Source: SIG607 sp045648445 (GTDB taxonomy: Bacteria > Bacillota > Clostridia > Oscillospirales > Acutalibacteraceae). From it: a stretch of 64,000 nt of DNA. The position numbers were made by a program, and so were the translations under genes. This document shows, in pieces, positions 25,315-35,377 of this stretch (positions are counted from its first letter, which is position 1; each line of letters starts with the position of its first letter). Below the pieces are notes generated by a model. The model made no database searches. It was not told where the DNA came from and saw only the letters and a program-made list of their open reading frames with translations. Where the stretch lies: positions 11,897-75,896 of the forward strand of contig JAZRNY010000033.1 of assembly GCA_045648445.1 (NCBI GenBank). Direction: 5' to 3'.

Positions 25315-28300
25315 TTAAGCCTTTTTCTTTTTGATAATAACGAAAACTACTGCTGCGGCTGCAATAACTAAAACTGCTGCACCTACAATAATTATCCAAA
25401 GAACAGGAGATGAACCACCTGTGAGGGATGTATCGATAATAGTACTGATATCAACACCGTCGCTCATAGTCTTAGCGCCTATTAAGTGTTCAGTAAATTC
25501 AACGGGTGTTGAAAGGGGAGTTTCGTTTGCAATAGTAAAGGTGAAGTCATCGAAGAAGAGTTCAACCTGACCGGGAGTCTGAAGGCTTACAAAGTCTTCT
25601 ACAGAGTTGAACGTGTAGGAAACCTCGTGCCACTGACCGTCTGCAAGGTCAGCTATTGCAACAACGGGGTAGTAGTCACCCATAGTATCCCAAGCGTAGT
25701 TATAGGTTCGGCAGGAAACAATTTTAATTGCGCCGTCTGTGTGTTTATGAGCGCCCATTTTAACCTTAAAGTTAACGGTATAACGCTCGCCTTCGGCAAT
25801 CATATTATGGCGGCTCAAAATAAGCGCATTTTCGTTGAAGTTGGTATTACCTTTTCTGCGTAAAGAGTATCTACCGCCTGTAACGTTATCCTTGCTGTTA
25901 CCGTTTGCCTGGCTATCGTATATCTCATAGTCAAAGTCAAAAGCTCCATACACGTGGAAAGCTTTCAGCGTATTTGTGTAAAAATCAGTTTCAAATCCTG
26001 CGGAAACCTGTTTGTTTAAGAAACGTGCATAAATCATTAACGGTTTCTTAGCGTCGAATTTCATATCTTCACGCTTAAGTTCTACGTAACTACCGTTTTC
26101 ATCCATATAGAAATAGCCTTTAAAGTATTTATCGCCAAAAGTAGGAGCTTCGGGAAGCCTTGAAGAATAACTTTGTCCGGTTTTGCCGTTTAATACTGTG
26201 GGAAGACCTTTACATCCGCCACTATCAACAACAACAATGCCGTTTCCTAAAGGAATTTGTTTAACAACAATGTTATCAAAAAGTATGATTCCGTCTCCGC
26301 CACCGGTTATTTCCATGAATAAACCTGTTGTACCTTCAGTTAATTTAGAGCCATCTACAAGCAAATATGCCTGATGCCATTTTCCAACCTCGGTATCGGT
26401 GGAAACAGTAATACGGCTACCTTTGATATAAGAGCCCCAATAGTTGTGGGGTTGTGCGGTACAAATTGCAATTGTTGTTGGGTTAGAAGGCTTTTTAGAA
26501 ATATAGTAGTTGATAGTTAATACGTAAGTGTTTTTGTTATTTATGCTATATGTGCTATTGGTGTTAGCAAGAGGGAAGTAAGAAGCATAGGTCTGGTTAG
26601 GAGTTCTGTCAACCTCAATAACCTTGCTGCCCGATAGAGCTTTAGAATTAGTCTTTGCGTGAGCATCTCTTCTGATATTAACAGATGCATCCTCACCACG
26701 ATGTGGTACGTTGAATTTTTCAAAAGTGAAGGTAACTTCGGTAGAATCCTTCCAGCCTGCGAAAACAGTAAGTGCTGTATCTGCAGCAAATTCAGTTAAT
26801 TCGAATTTGGTAGTGCATTCAACGTCAGTGAACCAACCTGTAAAGTTTTTACCAAAGGCGGTGGGTTTTGCAGGAAGTGTGATTTTTTGTCCTGCTTCAC
26901 CTTTAACGAGTTCGGTTTTTTCACCTGCAGTATAATCAAAGAAGATGTAAGGAGCATCAATTCTTTCGACCATAAAGTCATCAACGTAACCATCAACGTA
27001 GTCCTCAGGTTGAGAGGTGGTACAGTTGAATTTTAACATAAGTGAGTTAGCACTTGAAACTTCAATAACCGGTGAAATGTAATACTCAACGTATTTCCAT
27101 TCTTTATCTGTTGCCTTAACGGTTGTTAAGGTGGGGGTAAGAGTTTTATAACCGGGAGCAAATACGTTAGAGGCGTTAGCGGTTGCTAATGCTACGGTGA
27201 AGTCAGACTTACTGTTTTTACCGGATTTAACATAGAACGATACTTTATATACAACGCCGTCGCTAACCTCACACATCTTAATACTGTTATCGACACCTGC
27301 TGCGCGTTCATACATGGTAGTTGGGGCAGCATCGTTTGGACGCTTATAAGTTTTGTCACCGTCGTGCAAGAAGTTAAGCGCATAGTCGTCACCGTAACCT
27401 ACGCCTTTACCTTCTTTAACAGAAAGTGAATAATAAGCTCTTTCGCTTACTTTTAATTCGTAGGGGAGTTTTTCGAATACTATAGGAGCTATACTCCATT
27501 TAGCGTAAACTACTGTAACGCCCGAAGGAATTGTTGTAGCGGTGAAAGGTTCGGTACAGTCAGTGTCAAGATACCAACCTAAGAGTTCGCTCTTGCCGTT
27601 TTTAAGGTTAGGAGCAGTGAAACTGTCACCTGCAGTACCAACAACTACAGCAGGAAGAACACCACTTGCATTACCGTTAAAGTAAATAACGTCGCCACTG
27701 AGTGCTTCAACAGATAAGTCGTCTATATATACGTGTGAATATGTTTTTTCATTAAATTCAGAAGGAAGTATCTGTAAGTATAACGCAGTTGCATTAGCTA
27801 CAGTAACGTTAGGAATGAAATAGATTTCTCTATATACCCAATCGGTTTCTGTTGTTTTTACTGTGATTTTTGTGTCGTTGTAGCTAACGTAACCTGCGGA
27901 CCAAATATTGTCGGCTGCTGTAGAAAGGTTGATAGTAGCATCGGTATTGGAGTCGGAAGCAGCTTTTGTATAGAAAGAAATCTTATAAGGAATGCCGCTG
28001 ATTATGTTTCCGATTTTTACGCTATTATCAATAGAACCTGCGCGCTTATAAAGAATTGTAGGTGCAGTATCGTTAGGACGCTGATAAGAAGCATCACCGT
28101 CAAATAAGAACTGAAGCGCATAATCGTCGCCGTTACCAAGGTTTTTACCATTCTTTGCAGAAATAGTATAATAAGCTCTATCAGCATTAGTTAACGGATA
28201 GGGAAGTTTTTCGAAAGCTTCAGGCGCAACACTCCATTTAGCGTAAACGGTAGTAAAGCCTGCAGGAATTGTGGTTGCAGTGAAGGGCTTGGTGCAGTCA

Positions 28301-30060
28301 GCATCAAGGTACCAACCTAAAAATTCGCATTTACCGTTTTTAAAGGTAGGAGCAGTAAAGTTATCTCCTGCTTTACCTGTAACGACTTCGGCACCAACTC
28401 CGTCAGCATTACCGTTAAAGTAAATAATGTCGCCTGTTACTTCTTCTATCAATACATTATCAACATAAACGTCAACGTAAGAATCAGCAGTTCCATCTAA
28501 AGAGTTAAAATACATATAAAGTACGTTGCTGGAAGCAATTTCAAAGTTGGGGATAAAGAATACTGTTTCCTTAACCCAATCTTTTTCGTCCGCTTTAGCA
28601 GTTACTTTAGTGTTAGGATAGAGAACTGCGCCTGAATTATATATGTTAGAAGTGTTGGAAGTCATAAAACCTATAGAATAGTCTGACTGACATTCATCAC
28701 TTGCTTTTCTATAATATGTAATTTTGTAAAGAGAGCCGTTATTAACTTCACAAAGTCTTATGCAGTAATCCTGTGTAGCGTAGCGCTCATAGAAAATTTG
28801 AGGTTTTGTATCGGTAGGACGCTGATAAGAAGCATCACCATCAAATAAGAAGTTAAGCGCATAATCGTCGTTATAGCCGATACCTTTTTCATTTTTAAAT
28901 GAAAGCGCATAAAATGCTCTTAAGGTGATGGAGTAAGGGTGGTTTTTAAAAGTGAGAGGAGCAGCACCCCATTTAGCATAAACGGTGATAGGTTTTCTTT
29001 CGAATTTGGTTTTATCAAATTCGGTAGTGAATTCTTCATCAGCAAAATAACCCAAAAATTCTGCATCAGCAGGATGAACGAGTTCGGGAAGTGTGAAAGT
29101 CTGACCACGGGTACCGGTAACAATTTCATCATTACCGTAACCGGTCTTGATTACAACCTGTGATTCATAAGGCTGAGAAATAGGCACTAATTTAACGTCA
29201 TCAATATATACGGTTACGTCTTTGTTTTCGGTAAGATTCATAACCAAATATATATAGTCGTGGTTATCTTTAAACTCGGTGGTAAATTCAAAGCTTGCTT
29301 CGTTCCAACTTGCTTCATTTTTACATTCTATTTTACCGGTGTAATGTTTAGTACCTGTCCAAATGTTATCGTGTGACGCAGAACTTACTGAAAAATTAAA
29401 GGAAGTGTCAGCTTTTTCAACGTAATATTTAAATGTAAGTTTATATAATACGTTGTCCATTGCTCGAATAGCAAGATTAATTTTACGGTCGACGGAGCTC
29501 CATCTTCCTGCAGCATCGTAAGTACCGGCAACTTCAGGATCTTTAACCATAGTAGAATCCCAAGGAATTTTGATAGCGTTGCCGCTATTGTTATATGTAA
29601 TAGCAGACTGCTTTTCAGCGCCTTCAAAGAAATTAAGTCTATTGCTTTTTTCTTTAGCGCCGGTAGAAGCGTTTGTCAATACTGTGTATGTGTCCAGTGT
29701 GTAGTTTTCGAAATCCTGTGTGTAAGAAGGATATTCGCCTAACCATTTGGCATACAAGGTAACGTCATCGTTATACAAAACTTCTGCGTATTCGGTTTTG
29801 AGTTTTAAATCGGTGAACCAACCTGCAAACCATTGTTGGTTGCTTGGGTCGAAAGGTTCATCAGGATAAACAATACTTTCGCCTTTGTTGCCCGAAATGG
29901 TTTTTTCGGTGTTGTTGAGCGCGTCAACAAAAGTAATGGTAACAGTACCCGCAGCTTTAACTGCCAAAGCTAATGGGGTGTATATTGCACCAAAAACAAT
30001 TGTCAAAACGCAAAGGATACCTAAAATCTTTTTGAATTTTGTTTTTTGTGATTTTAGCAT
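25315..30060 (-). CDS. Giant membrane-anchored surface protein with InlB-type and CBM-like repeats
   Basis: 1581 residues from ATG 30060 (AAGGAG upstream). A signal peptide (~1-35, ending AVKAAGT) leads to six alternating pairs: a ~65-residue InlB/Listeria-Bacteroides-type beta unit, recognised by GWF/GWY...YAKW, and a ~150-residue beta-sandwich like CBM4/9 carbohydrate-binding modules, ending in a V-Y-I/V-D-D/N strand. The last two pairs are more diverged. The C-terminus has one membrane helix (VLWIIIVGAAVLVIAAAAVVFVI) and a KKKKA tail, with no LPXTG, so it is anchored by the helix rather than by sortase. No catalytic domain is seen. Co-transcribed with the GH16 lipoprotein, it probably binds polysaccharide at the cell surface. 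Paralogue at 44899-49656. Confidence 0.85.
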   Translation of the reverse strand: MLKSQKTKFKKILGILCVLTIVFGAIYTPLALAVKAAGTVTITFVDALNNTEKTISGNKGESIVYPDEPFDPSNQQWFAGWFTDLKLKTEYAEVLYNDDVTLYAKWLGEYPSYTQDFENYTLDTYTVLTNASTGAKEKSNRLNFFEGAEKQSAITYNNSGNAIKIPWDSTMVKDPEVAGTYDAAGRWSSVDRKINLAIRAMDNVLYKLTFKYYVEKADTSFNFSVSSASHDNIWTGTKHYTGKIECKNEASWNEASFEFTTEFKDNHDYIYLVMNLTENKDVTVYIDDVKLVPISQPYESQVVIKTGYGNDEIVTGTRGQTFTLPELVHPADAEFLGYFADEEFTTEFDKTKFERKPITVYAKWGAAPLTFKNHPYSITLRAFYALSFKNEKGIGYNDDYALNFLFDGDASYQRPTDTKPQIFYERYATQDYCIRLCEVNNGSLYKITYYRKASDECQSDYSIGFMTSNTSNIYNSGAVLYPNTKVTAKADEKDWVKETVFFIPNFEIASSNVLYMYFNSLDGTADSYVDVYVDNVLIEEVTGDIIYFNGNADGVGAEVVTGKAGDNFTAPTFKNGKCEFLGWYLDADCTKPFTATTIPAGFTTVYAKWSVAPEAFEKLPYPLTNADRAYYTISAKNGKNLGNGDDYALQFLFDGDASYQRPNDTAPTILYKRAGSIDNSVKIGNIISGIPYKISFYTKAASDSNTDATINLSTAADNIWSAGYVSYNDTKITVKTTETDWVYREIYFIPNVTVANATALYLQILPSEFNEKTYSHVYIDDLSVEALSGDVIYFNGNASGVLPAVVVGTAGDSFTAPNLKNGKSELLGWYLDTDCTEPFTATTIPSGVTVVYAKWSIAPIVFEKLPYELKVSERAYYSLSVKEGKGVGYGDDYALNFLHDGDKTYKRPNDAAPTTMYERAAGVDNSIKMCEVSDGVVYKVSFYVKSGKNSKSDFTVALATANASNVFAPGYKTLTPTLTTVKATDKEWKYVEYYISPVIEVSSANSLMLKFNCTTSQPEDYVDGYVDDFMVERIDAPYIFFDYTAGEKTELVKGEAGQKITLPAKPTAFGKNFTGWFTDVECTTKFELTEFAADTALTVFAGWKDSTEVTFTFEKFNVPHRGEDASVNIRRDAHAKTNSKALSGSKVIEVDRTPNQTYASYFPLANTNSTYSINNKNTYVLTINYYISKKPSNPTTIAICTAQPHNYWGSYIKGSRITVSTDTEVGKWHQAYLLVDGSKLTEGTTGLFMEITGGGDGIILFDNIVVKQIPLGNGIVVVDSGGCKGLPTVLNGKTGQSYSSRLPEAPTFGDKYFKGYFYMDENGSYVELKREDMKFDAKKPLMIYARFLNKQVSAGFETDFYTNTLKAFHVYGAFDFDYEIYDSQANGNSKDNVTGGRYSLRRKGNTNFNENALILSRHNMIAEGERYTVNFKVKMGAHKHTDGAIKIVSCRTYNYAWDTMGDYYPVVAIADLADGQWHEVSYTFNSVEDFVSLQTPGQVELFFDDFTFTIANETPLSTPVEFTEHLIGAKTMSDGVDISTIIDTSLTGGSSPVLWIIIVGAAVLVIAAAAVVFVIIKKKKA

Positions 30061-30098
30061 AAACAATTCTCCTTTTTAAAAATTTACGTATACATTGT

Positions 30099-30159
30099 AT
30101 TATAAAAGTTTTTAGAAAACAATAGCAAATCGTTCAAATTATTGACATATCGTTCAAAT
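30099..30159 (-). promoter_or_regulatory. Promoter of the first surface module with direct repeats
   Basis: Minus-strand TATAAT at 30099-30104 with no good -35. Upstream lie two 17-base direct repeats, TAGCAAATCGTTCAAAT (30123-30139) and TTGACATATCGTTCAAAT (30142-30159), at a 20-base period. They match the pair at 10122-10158 before the GH2/uxa operon. Confidence 0.65.
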
Positions 30160-30228
30160 TATGGATGATTTTTAATAAAAACGTTAAGAAAAAATTAACA
30201 TATAACCCATAAAATAGGTAATTTGGCA

Positions 30229-31026
30229 CTAAATGATATAATCCATAACTCCTTTATATCCGCAAAATGTTACGTTAGCACACCTGCGTAAAAGCGATGC
30301 GGGAACCAATGGTGTTTCATTATCATGTAGCGCGTGTTTTAAAGGGCCGACTTGCCATGGGCGGTTAAGCGCTATGTAGATTTTTTTTGATGAGAGAATT
30401 TGTTTCATACCAATGGTTATGCACCATTCGGGCATACCTTGTAAGTCGCCGCGGTTATAACCGTAAGCGTTAATTGTTTTGGTTTCTCTTGAAATGGGAA
30501 GAATGCGAGTGCCTAGCGTAGCAAATTCGTCAGCAGAAAGTTTCTCGTCTTTTTCGGGCGGTTCATTAAATGCAACGTGACCGTTAATACCCAGACCTCC
30601 AAAACACATATCAACGCCGCCTAAATTTTTAATTAATTGGTCGTATTCCTTTTCTTTTCCTGGGGTGGGGAAGTGACGCTGACTTTCGGGCATAACTAAG
30701 TCTTCGCGCACTTTGCTGTAAAAATCACGTTGCATTCTTGCGTAAAAACTTAAAGGATTGTCCGGCGTTACGGCTTCTTTTTCGTTAAGCATATATTCGT
30801 CCATATTAAAAAAATGAACGTTTTTAAGCGATACGTTAAGTCTGTTAACCATTTCGGCAAATATGTGATAATGGTCGGTAGGCCCTACGGGAACAATCAT
30901 CACTGTTTTTTCGTTTCTTTCGTTATGATAGATTATTTCCTCAAGCATAGTCAGTGCCATATCAAAATATACGTCATATTCGGTTTCTACTGATTTTAGG
31001 GTAATGTTATTGGTTGTTTTAAGCAT
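30229..31026 (-). CDS. Glucosamine-6-phosphate deaminase-like protein
   Basis: 265 residues of the NagB/6-phosphogluconolactonase superfamily. NagB converts glucosamine 6-phosphate to fructose 6-phosphate and ammonia. The core motif GLGINGHVAFNEP and the NMDEY segment are present. The N-terminal phosphate-binding loop reads VPVGPTDHY instead of the common TGSTP form, so the sugar phosphate used may differ. ATG 31026 with AAGGAG upstream is preferred over the ATG 39 bases earlier. It is upstream of, and on the same strand as, the surface module but separated by 168 bases and its own promoter; no nagA is nearby. Confidence 0.8.
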   Translation of the reverse strand: MLKTTNNITLKSVETEYDVYFDMALTMLEEIIYHNERNEKTVMIVPVGPTDHYHIFAEMVNRLNVSLKNVHFFNMDEYMLNEKEAVTPDNPLSFYARMQRDFYSKVREDLVMPESQRHFPTPGKEKEYDQLIKNLGGVDMCFGGLGINGHVAFNEPPEKDEKLSADEFATLGTRILPISRETKTINAYGYNRGDLQGMPEWCITIGMKQILSSKKIYIALNRPWQVGPLKHALHDNETPLVPASLLRRCANVTFCGYKGVMDYII

Positions 31027-31135
31027 AATTATTTCTCCTTTTAAGATGTTATTTTTATAATACAATTTTTTGTTGATTTTTCCAATGTAAAAATCAGTTA
31101 TTTTTTTGTATAAAATCGAAAAAATTAATATTTTG

Positions 31136-31164
31136 TTGTTATTTTTATTAACCTTTGATATAAT
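31136..31164 (+). promoter_or_regulatory. Promoter of the rsmE operon
   Basis: TTGTTA (31136-31141), 17-base spacer ending TTGA, TATAAT (31159-31164): an extended -10 promoter 39 bases before rsmE. Confidence 0.7.
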
Positions 31165-31202
31165 TATAAATACTTAAAGCATTTAAGGTTTAGGAGTATA
31201 GT

Positions 31203-31952
31203 ATGTTTAATTTTTTTGCTGAGTTAAATAACAAAACAGATGATGGTTACGTCATTGACGGTAAGGATTATAATCACATAAGGAACGTTTTACGTATGAA
31301 AGAAAATGATAGATTGTTGGTTTCTTATAATGGAAAAAGTGACCTATGCAAGATAGTATCATTTACCGCTGACAGTATCGTTTTAAAGGTTGTTGAAAAT
31401 GATTTTAACAGTACCGAACTTAAATTAGATATTGTTTTATTTCAAGGTCTTCCTAAAAGCGATAAGTTTGAGTTGATAATTCAAAAAACCGTCGAATTGG
31501 GCGTAAAGGAAATTTACCCCGTTGAAATGAAAAACTGTGTTGTAAAGTTAGATGATAAGAAAAAAGACAGTAAAGTGTCACGCTGGCAATCTATAAGCGA
31601 AGCAGCAGCAAAACAAAGTAAACGTAACATTATTCCTGCTATAAAAAACGTGATAAATTTAAAGTCAATACTTCAAGTTTCACGAGACTGTGATTTGCTT
31701 TTGGTTCCTTATGAAAATCAAGAAGGAATGGACTCTACCCTTAACGTTTTAAAACAAATTAGGTCGGGTATGAAAATAGGTATAGTTATAGGACCTGAAG
31801 GCGGTTTTGATAAAAATGAAATAGATTATCTTGTTAACGGCGGTGCTGTTACTATATCTCTTGGTAAGAGGATTTTGCGTACTGAAACCGCCGCTATAAC
31901 GTCAGTGGGTATGATTATGTTAAACGCAGAACTTGGGTTGCAGGAAGTGTGA
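31203..31952 (+). CDS. rsmE: 16S rRNA (uracil-1498-N3)-methyltransferase
   Basis: 249 residues, SPOUT-family fold. RsmE methylates U1498 of 16S rRNA using S-adenosylmethionine. N-terminal PUA-like part (HIRNVLRMKENDRL), then the knot domain: LFQGLPKSDKFELIIQKTVELGV, the SAKQSKR-type block AAAKQSKRNIIP, IVIGPEGGFDKNE and SLGKRILRTETA, which form the SAM pocket. It is followed directly by the next methyltransferase gene (1-base gap between TGA and ATG). Confidence 0.94.
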   Translation: MFNFFAELNNKTDDGYVIDGKDYNHIRNVLRMKENDRLLVSYNGKSDLCKIVSFTADSIVLKVVENDFNSTELKLDIVLFQGLPKSDKFELIIQKTVELGVKEIYPVEMKNCVVKLDDKKKDSKVSRWQSISEAAAKQSKRNIIPAIKNVINLKSILQVSRDCDLLLVPYENQEGMDSTLNVLKQIRSGMKIGIVIGPEGGFDKNEIDYLVNGGAVTISLGKRILRTETAAITSVGMIMLNAELGLQEV

Positions 31953-31953
31953 T

Positions 31954-33312
31954 ATGAAAAAACTTAACGAAAATTTTGTTAAAAGAATGAAATTTTTGCT
32001 AAAAGATGAGTATAATGATTTTGAGTCGGCTTTAAACTCTGAACCTACTCGTGCTTTTAGGGTGAATACCGAAAAAATTTCTGTTGAAAACTTTGAAAAA
32101 ATCAACCCGTTTGGCAATGAAAAAATACCATACGTTGAAAACGGTTTTTATTTAGATTATGAAAAAATAGGCAACCATCCGTTTCATCACGCGGGTATGA
32201 TTTATGTTCAAGAACCTGCAGCAATGGCACCTGCTGAGTGCGTAGAAATACGCGACGACTGGAAAATTTTAGATATGTGTGCTGCGCCCGGCGGCAAAAG
32301 TACTCAACTTAAAAATAAACTCGGTCAAAATGGTGTTTTGGTTTCTAACGAAATAGTTATGAACCGATGCAAAATTTTGACAGGGAATATTGAACGTTTG
32401 GGTTTGAAAAACTGCATTACCACCTGTATGGATACTTCAATATTAACCGATATTTTCCCAAGTACCTTTGATTTAATAATGGTTGATGCACCGTGTTCGG
32501 GTGAAGGTATGTTCAGAAAAGACGATACAGCAGTATCAGAATGGTCAGTTGAAAATGTAAAAATGTGCGCAAATCGTCAGTTGCTTATTCTTGAAAATGC
32601 AGTAAAATGTCTGAAAAACGGCGGTTATATCGTTTATGCAACCTGTACGTTTTCGCTTGAAGAAAACGAAATGGTTGTTGATGAATTTTTAACAAAACAT
32701 CCTGAGTTTGAAATAATCCAAGTTTTAGAAAAAGTGCGTAAAAATACATCGGATGGCATAAAATTTGATGGTTGCAAAAATGAAAACATTTCGTTTTGTC
32801 GGCGCTTTTATCCTCATAAAAATAGGGGAGAAGGGCAGTTTATGGCTGTTCTTAAAAGTACTTTGCCGACACTTGAATACGCTTTGATGCCGTTAAAAAA
32901 TAATGCTGTAAACAATACGGTAAAGCAATTTTTGGACAGTGTTTTAACGAATTATGATGAACAAAGTTTTTTTGTTGAAAATGATAAAATTTATTGTTTT
33001 TCAGCGGATTTTAACTTTGATAAAATAAAGGCTTTTTCAAAAGGTGTTGCGGTTGGAGAAATAAAAAAGAATTACATATTGCCTCATCATCAGTTTTTTT
33101 CTGCTTTTGGATATGACTTTAAAAACAAAATTGAATTAAGTTTGGATTCTGAAGAATTGACTAAATATTTGCACGGTGAAGAATTCGAAACGAACGTTTT
33201 TGACGGATGGGCAGTAGTTTTTGTTGGCGGATGCGCTTTGGGTGGCGTGAAAGTTTCAAACGGCGTTGCTAAAAATCACTATCCTAAAGGTTTGAGGGTT
33301 TTGAAATATTAA
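31954..33312 (+). CDS. RsmF-type rRNA (cytosine-C5) methyltransferase
   Basis: 452 residues, NOL1/NOP2/Sun family. SAM-binding LDMCAAPGGKSTQL near residue 110; catalytic cysteines in VDAPCSGEGMFRKD and YATCTFSLEENE. The C-terminal ~150 residues, with HPKGLRVLKY-like end HYPKGLRVLKY, match the RsmF C-terminal RNA-binding extension. It makes m5C in rRNA. ATG 31954 follows the rsmE stop after one base with GGAAG upstream; the earlier in-frame start at 31933 would overlap rsmE. Whether the target is 16S position 1407 as in E. coli is not shown. Confidence 0.92.
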   Translation: MKKLNENFVKRMKFLLKDEYNDFESALNSEPTRAFRVNTEKISVENFEKINPFGNEKIPYVENGFYLDYEKIGNHPFHHAGMIYVQEPAAMAPAECVEIRDDWKILDMCAAPGGKSTQLKNKLGQNGVLVSNEIVMNRCKILTGNIERLGLKNCITTCMDTSILTDIFPSTFDLIMVDAPCSGEGMFRKDDTAVSEWSVENVKMCANRQLLILENAVKCLKNGGYIVYATCTFSLEENEMVVDEFLTKHPEFEIIQVLEKVRKNTSDGIKFDGCKNENISFCRRFYPHKNRGEGQFMAVLKSTLPTLEYALMPLKNNAVNNTVKQFLDSVLTNYDEQSFFVENDKIYCFSADFNFDKIKAFSKGVAVGEIKKNYILPHHQFFSAFGYDFKNKIELSLDSEELTKYLHGEEFETNVFDGWAVVFVGGCALGGVKVSNGVAKNHYPKGLRVLKY

Positions 33313-33380
33313 CAAAAAGTTCTTTATTTTTATTAAAAGTTATGGTATACTCGTTATAGAAAACTTTAGGAGGTTTATTT

Positions 33381-33944
33381 ATGAAAAAATTTTTAGCAAT
33401 TCTTTTATCGACGGCTCTCGTTTTTTCGTTAGCAGGTTGCGGTGCAAAAGCACCTACTACCGAAATTAAGGATCCCGTTGAACTTCTCACTAACGTTTGG
33501 GATAAATTTGGTGAGGATGAAGTTTTTGCCGTTATTGGTGGTGACTTCAGCGAAGAAAACAACGTAATGGACAAGCCCGGTGTATATTCTATTGCCGATG
33601 CTGAAGCAGTAGATGCTTCTTTAGGTCTTCCTGCTGCTTCTATCGATAAGGTAGACAGCGCTGCTTCTCTTATTCACATGATGAATGCTAATACCTTTAC
33701 ATGTAGCGCATTCCACGTAGTTGATTACAAAAATAATGAAACCCTTATTAATGAAATCAAAACCAACATTGATAACAGACAATGGATGTGTGGTTTCCCT
33801 GAAAAGTTAGTTATCGCAACTGTTGATGACCTTTACGTAGTTGTATATTTTGGCAATGAGCAGATTGTTACTAATTTCTCTACTCATCTTGCTGAAGCAT
33901 ATCCTCAGGTTAAAGTTGTTGTTGATCAAGCAATCGTTGCTTAA
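33381..33944 (+). CDS. Small lipoprotein of unknown function
   Basis: 187 residues with lipobox LAGC (Cys20). The mature part is mixed alpha/beta with GVYSIADAEAVDASLGLP and a Met-rich helix (AASLIHMMNANTFTCSAFHV). Similar lipoproteins next to MBOAT genes in Clostridia are sometimes labelled bacteriocin transport accessory protein, but I see no thioredoxin CxxC motif supporting that. RBS AGGAGG. It precedes the O-acyltransferase by 21 bases and is likely co-transcribed. Confidence 0.75.
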   Translation: MKKFLAILLSTALVFSLAGCGAKAPTTEIKDPVELLTNVWDKFGEDEVFAVIGGDFSEENNVMDKPGVYSIADAEAVDASLGLPAASIDKVDSAASLIHMMNANTFTCSAFHVVDYKNNETLINEIKTNIDNRQWMCGFPEKLVIATVDDLYVVVYFGNEQIVTNFSTHLAEAYPQVKVVVDQAIVA

Positions 33945-33965
33945 TTATTTAAAGGAGGAAACGTT

Positions 33966-35366
33966 TTGTTATTTTCAAGCATTCCGTTTCTTTTCTATTT
34001 CCTTCCATTAGTATTAATATTATATTTTGCAGTACCTTTCCGTTTTAAAAATGCCGTAATTTTGATTTCAAGTTTGGTTTTTTACGGATGGGGTGAGCCT
34101 AAATATTTATTCTTTATGTTGTTTTCCATTACACAAGGATATATATTTGGCTTGCTTATTGAAAAGTATAAAAATAAAAAGCGGTCAAAGTTATTTTTGA
34201 CCGCTTCGGTTTTAGTAAGTCTGCTACTATTAGGATATTGTAAATATGCCGACTTTTTTATTGAGAACTTTAACTCGGTAACAGGAAGTTCTATTCCTTT
34301 GCTTAAAATTGCTTTGCCTATTGGCATAAGTTTTTATACTTTTCAAATTTTAAGTTATACTGTGGACGTTTATAGAGGAGATGTAGAAGCACAAAAGAAC
34401 TACGTCGATTTGGCTGCTTATATCGCTATGTTTCCGCAACTTATTGCAGGACCTATCGTTAGGTATTGTGACGTTGTGGCACAACTTAAAAAACGTGATA
34501 TTACCCTTGAAAAAATATCAAGCGGTATTTCACGCTTTGTTATAGGTTTATCTAAAAAAATATTAATTGCAAACGTACTTGGAGAATTGGTTTCTATCTT
34601 TAAAGAGAGTGACAATAAAAGTGTTTTGTTTTACTGGATGTATGCAGTAGCGTATATGTTGCACGTATATTTCGATTTTTCGGGTTACAGCGATATGGCA
34701 ATCGGACTTGGTAAAATTTTTGGTTTCGACTTTCTTGAAAACTTCAATTATCCGTATATTTCGGCTTCTGTTACAGAATTTTGGAGACGTTGGCATATGT
34801 CACTTGGCAGTTGGTTCAGGGATTACCTTTATATACCGCTTGGTGGTAATAGGGTCTCGAAACCTCGCTGGTTTTTAAATATTTTTATTGTATGGATGGC
34901 AACTGGACTGTGGCACGGCGCGGCATGGAATTTTGTGCTTTGGGGATTGTTTTTTGCAATTCTCCTTATTGTTGAAAAAGTATTCTTGCTGAAGATAGTT
35001 GCTAAGATGAAAGGTTTTAATCGAGTTTACGTATTGTTTCTCGTGCTTATAAGTTTTGTAGTATTTGATTCTGCTTCTTTAAAAGATGCTTTTTCATCTA
35101 TTACGGGACTTTTCGGTGCAGGTGGTATTCCGCTTTATAATAGTGAAACTCTTTACTATTTGTCTGGTTTTGCCGTTATTTTAATAATAGGAATAGTTGG
35201 AAGTACACCTCTGCCTAAAAAAGTTTACACATATTTAAACGGCAATAAAACAGTTTCATTTATTATAACCGTTGTTGAGCCGTTTATGGTGCTTTTATTG
35301 TTGGTAATATGTACGGCATTTCTTATCGACGGTTCCTTTAATCCGTTTTTGTATTTTAGATTTTAG
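33966..35366 (+). CDS. MBOAT-family membrane O-acyltransferase
   Basis: 466 residues, about ten to eleven membrane segments. Membrane-bound O-acyltransferase signatures: YFDFSGYSDMAIGLGKIFGF, EFWRRWHMSLGSWFRDYLYI and the catalytic His in GLWHGAAWNFVLWG. AlgI/DltB-like proteins move acyl groups across the membrane for O-acetylation of exported polysaccharide or alanylation of teichoic acid. The start is TTG 33966 with AAAGGAGG nine bases before; no in-frame ATG fits. Partner is the DHHW-type protein 11 bases downstream, as in AlgI-AlgX/J pairs. Confidence 0.92.
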   Translation: MLFSSIPFLFYFLPLVLILYFAVPFRFKNAVILISSLVFYGWGEPKYLFFMLFSITQGYIFGLLIEKYKNKKRSKLFLTASVLVSLLLLGYCKYADFFIENFNSVTGSSIPLLKIALPIGISFYTFQILSYTVDVYRGDVEAQKNYVDLAAYIAMFPQLIAGPIVRYCDVVAQLKKRDITLEKISSGISRFVIGLSKKILIANVLGELVSIFKESDNKSVLFYWMYAVAYMLHVYFDFSGYSDMAIGLGKIFGFDFLENFNYPYISASVTEFWRRWHMSLGSWFRDYLYIPLGGNRVSKPRWFLNIFIVWMATGLWHGAAWNFVLWGLFFAILLIVEKVFLLKIVAKMKGFNRVYVLFLVLISFVVFDSASLKDAFSSITGLFGAGGIPLYNSETLYYLSGFAVILIIGIVGSTPLPKKVYTYLNGNKTVSFIITVVEPFMVLLLLVICTAFLIDGSFNPFLYFRF

Positions 35367-35377
35367 GGGGCTGATGT

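Noticed and set aside
25331..25570. Plus-strand open frames opposite the giant surface genes (also 26183-26374, 28939-29163, 44924-45160, 48103-48321)
   Set aside because: They are antisense shadows of long, clearly real coding regions, without ribosome sites or recognisable products.
30229..31026. The NagB-like protein's Asn in GLGINGH as a lost catalytic Asp
   Set aside because: From memory, Asn at this place is common in Firmicutes NagB sequences, so it is not strong evidence of altered function.
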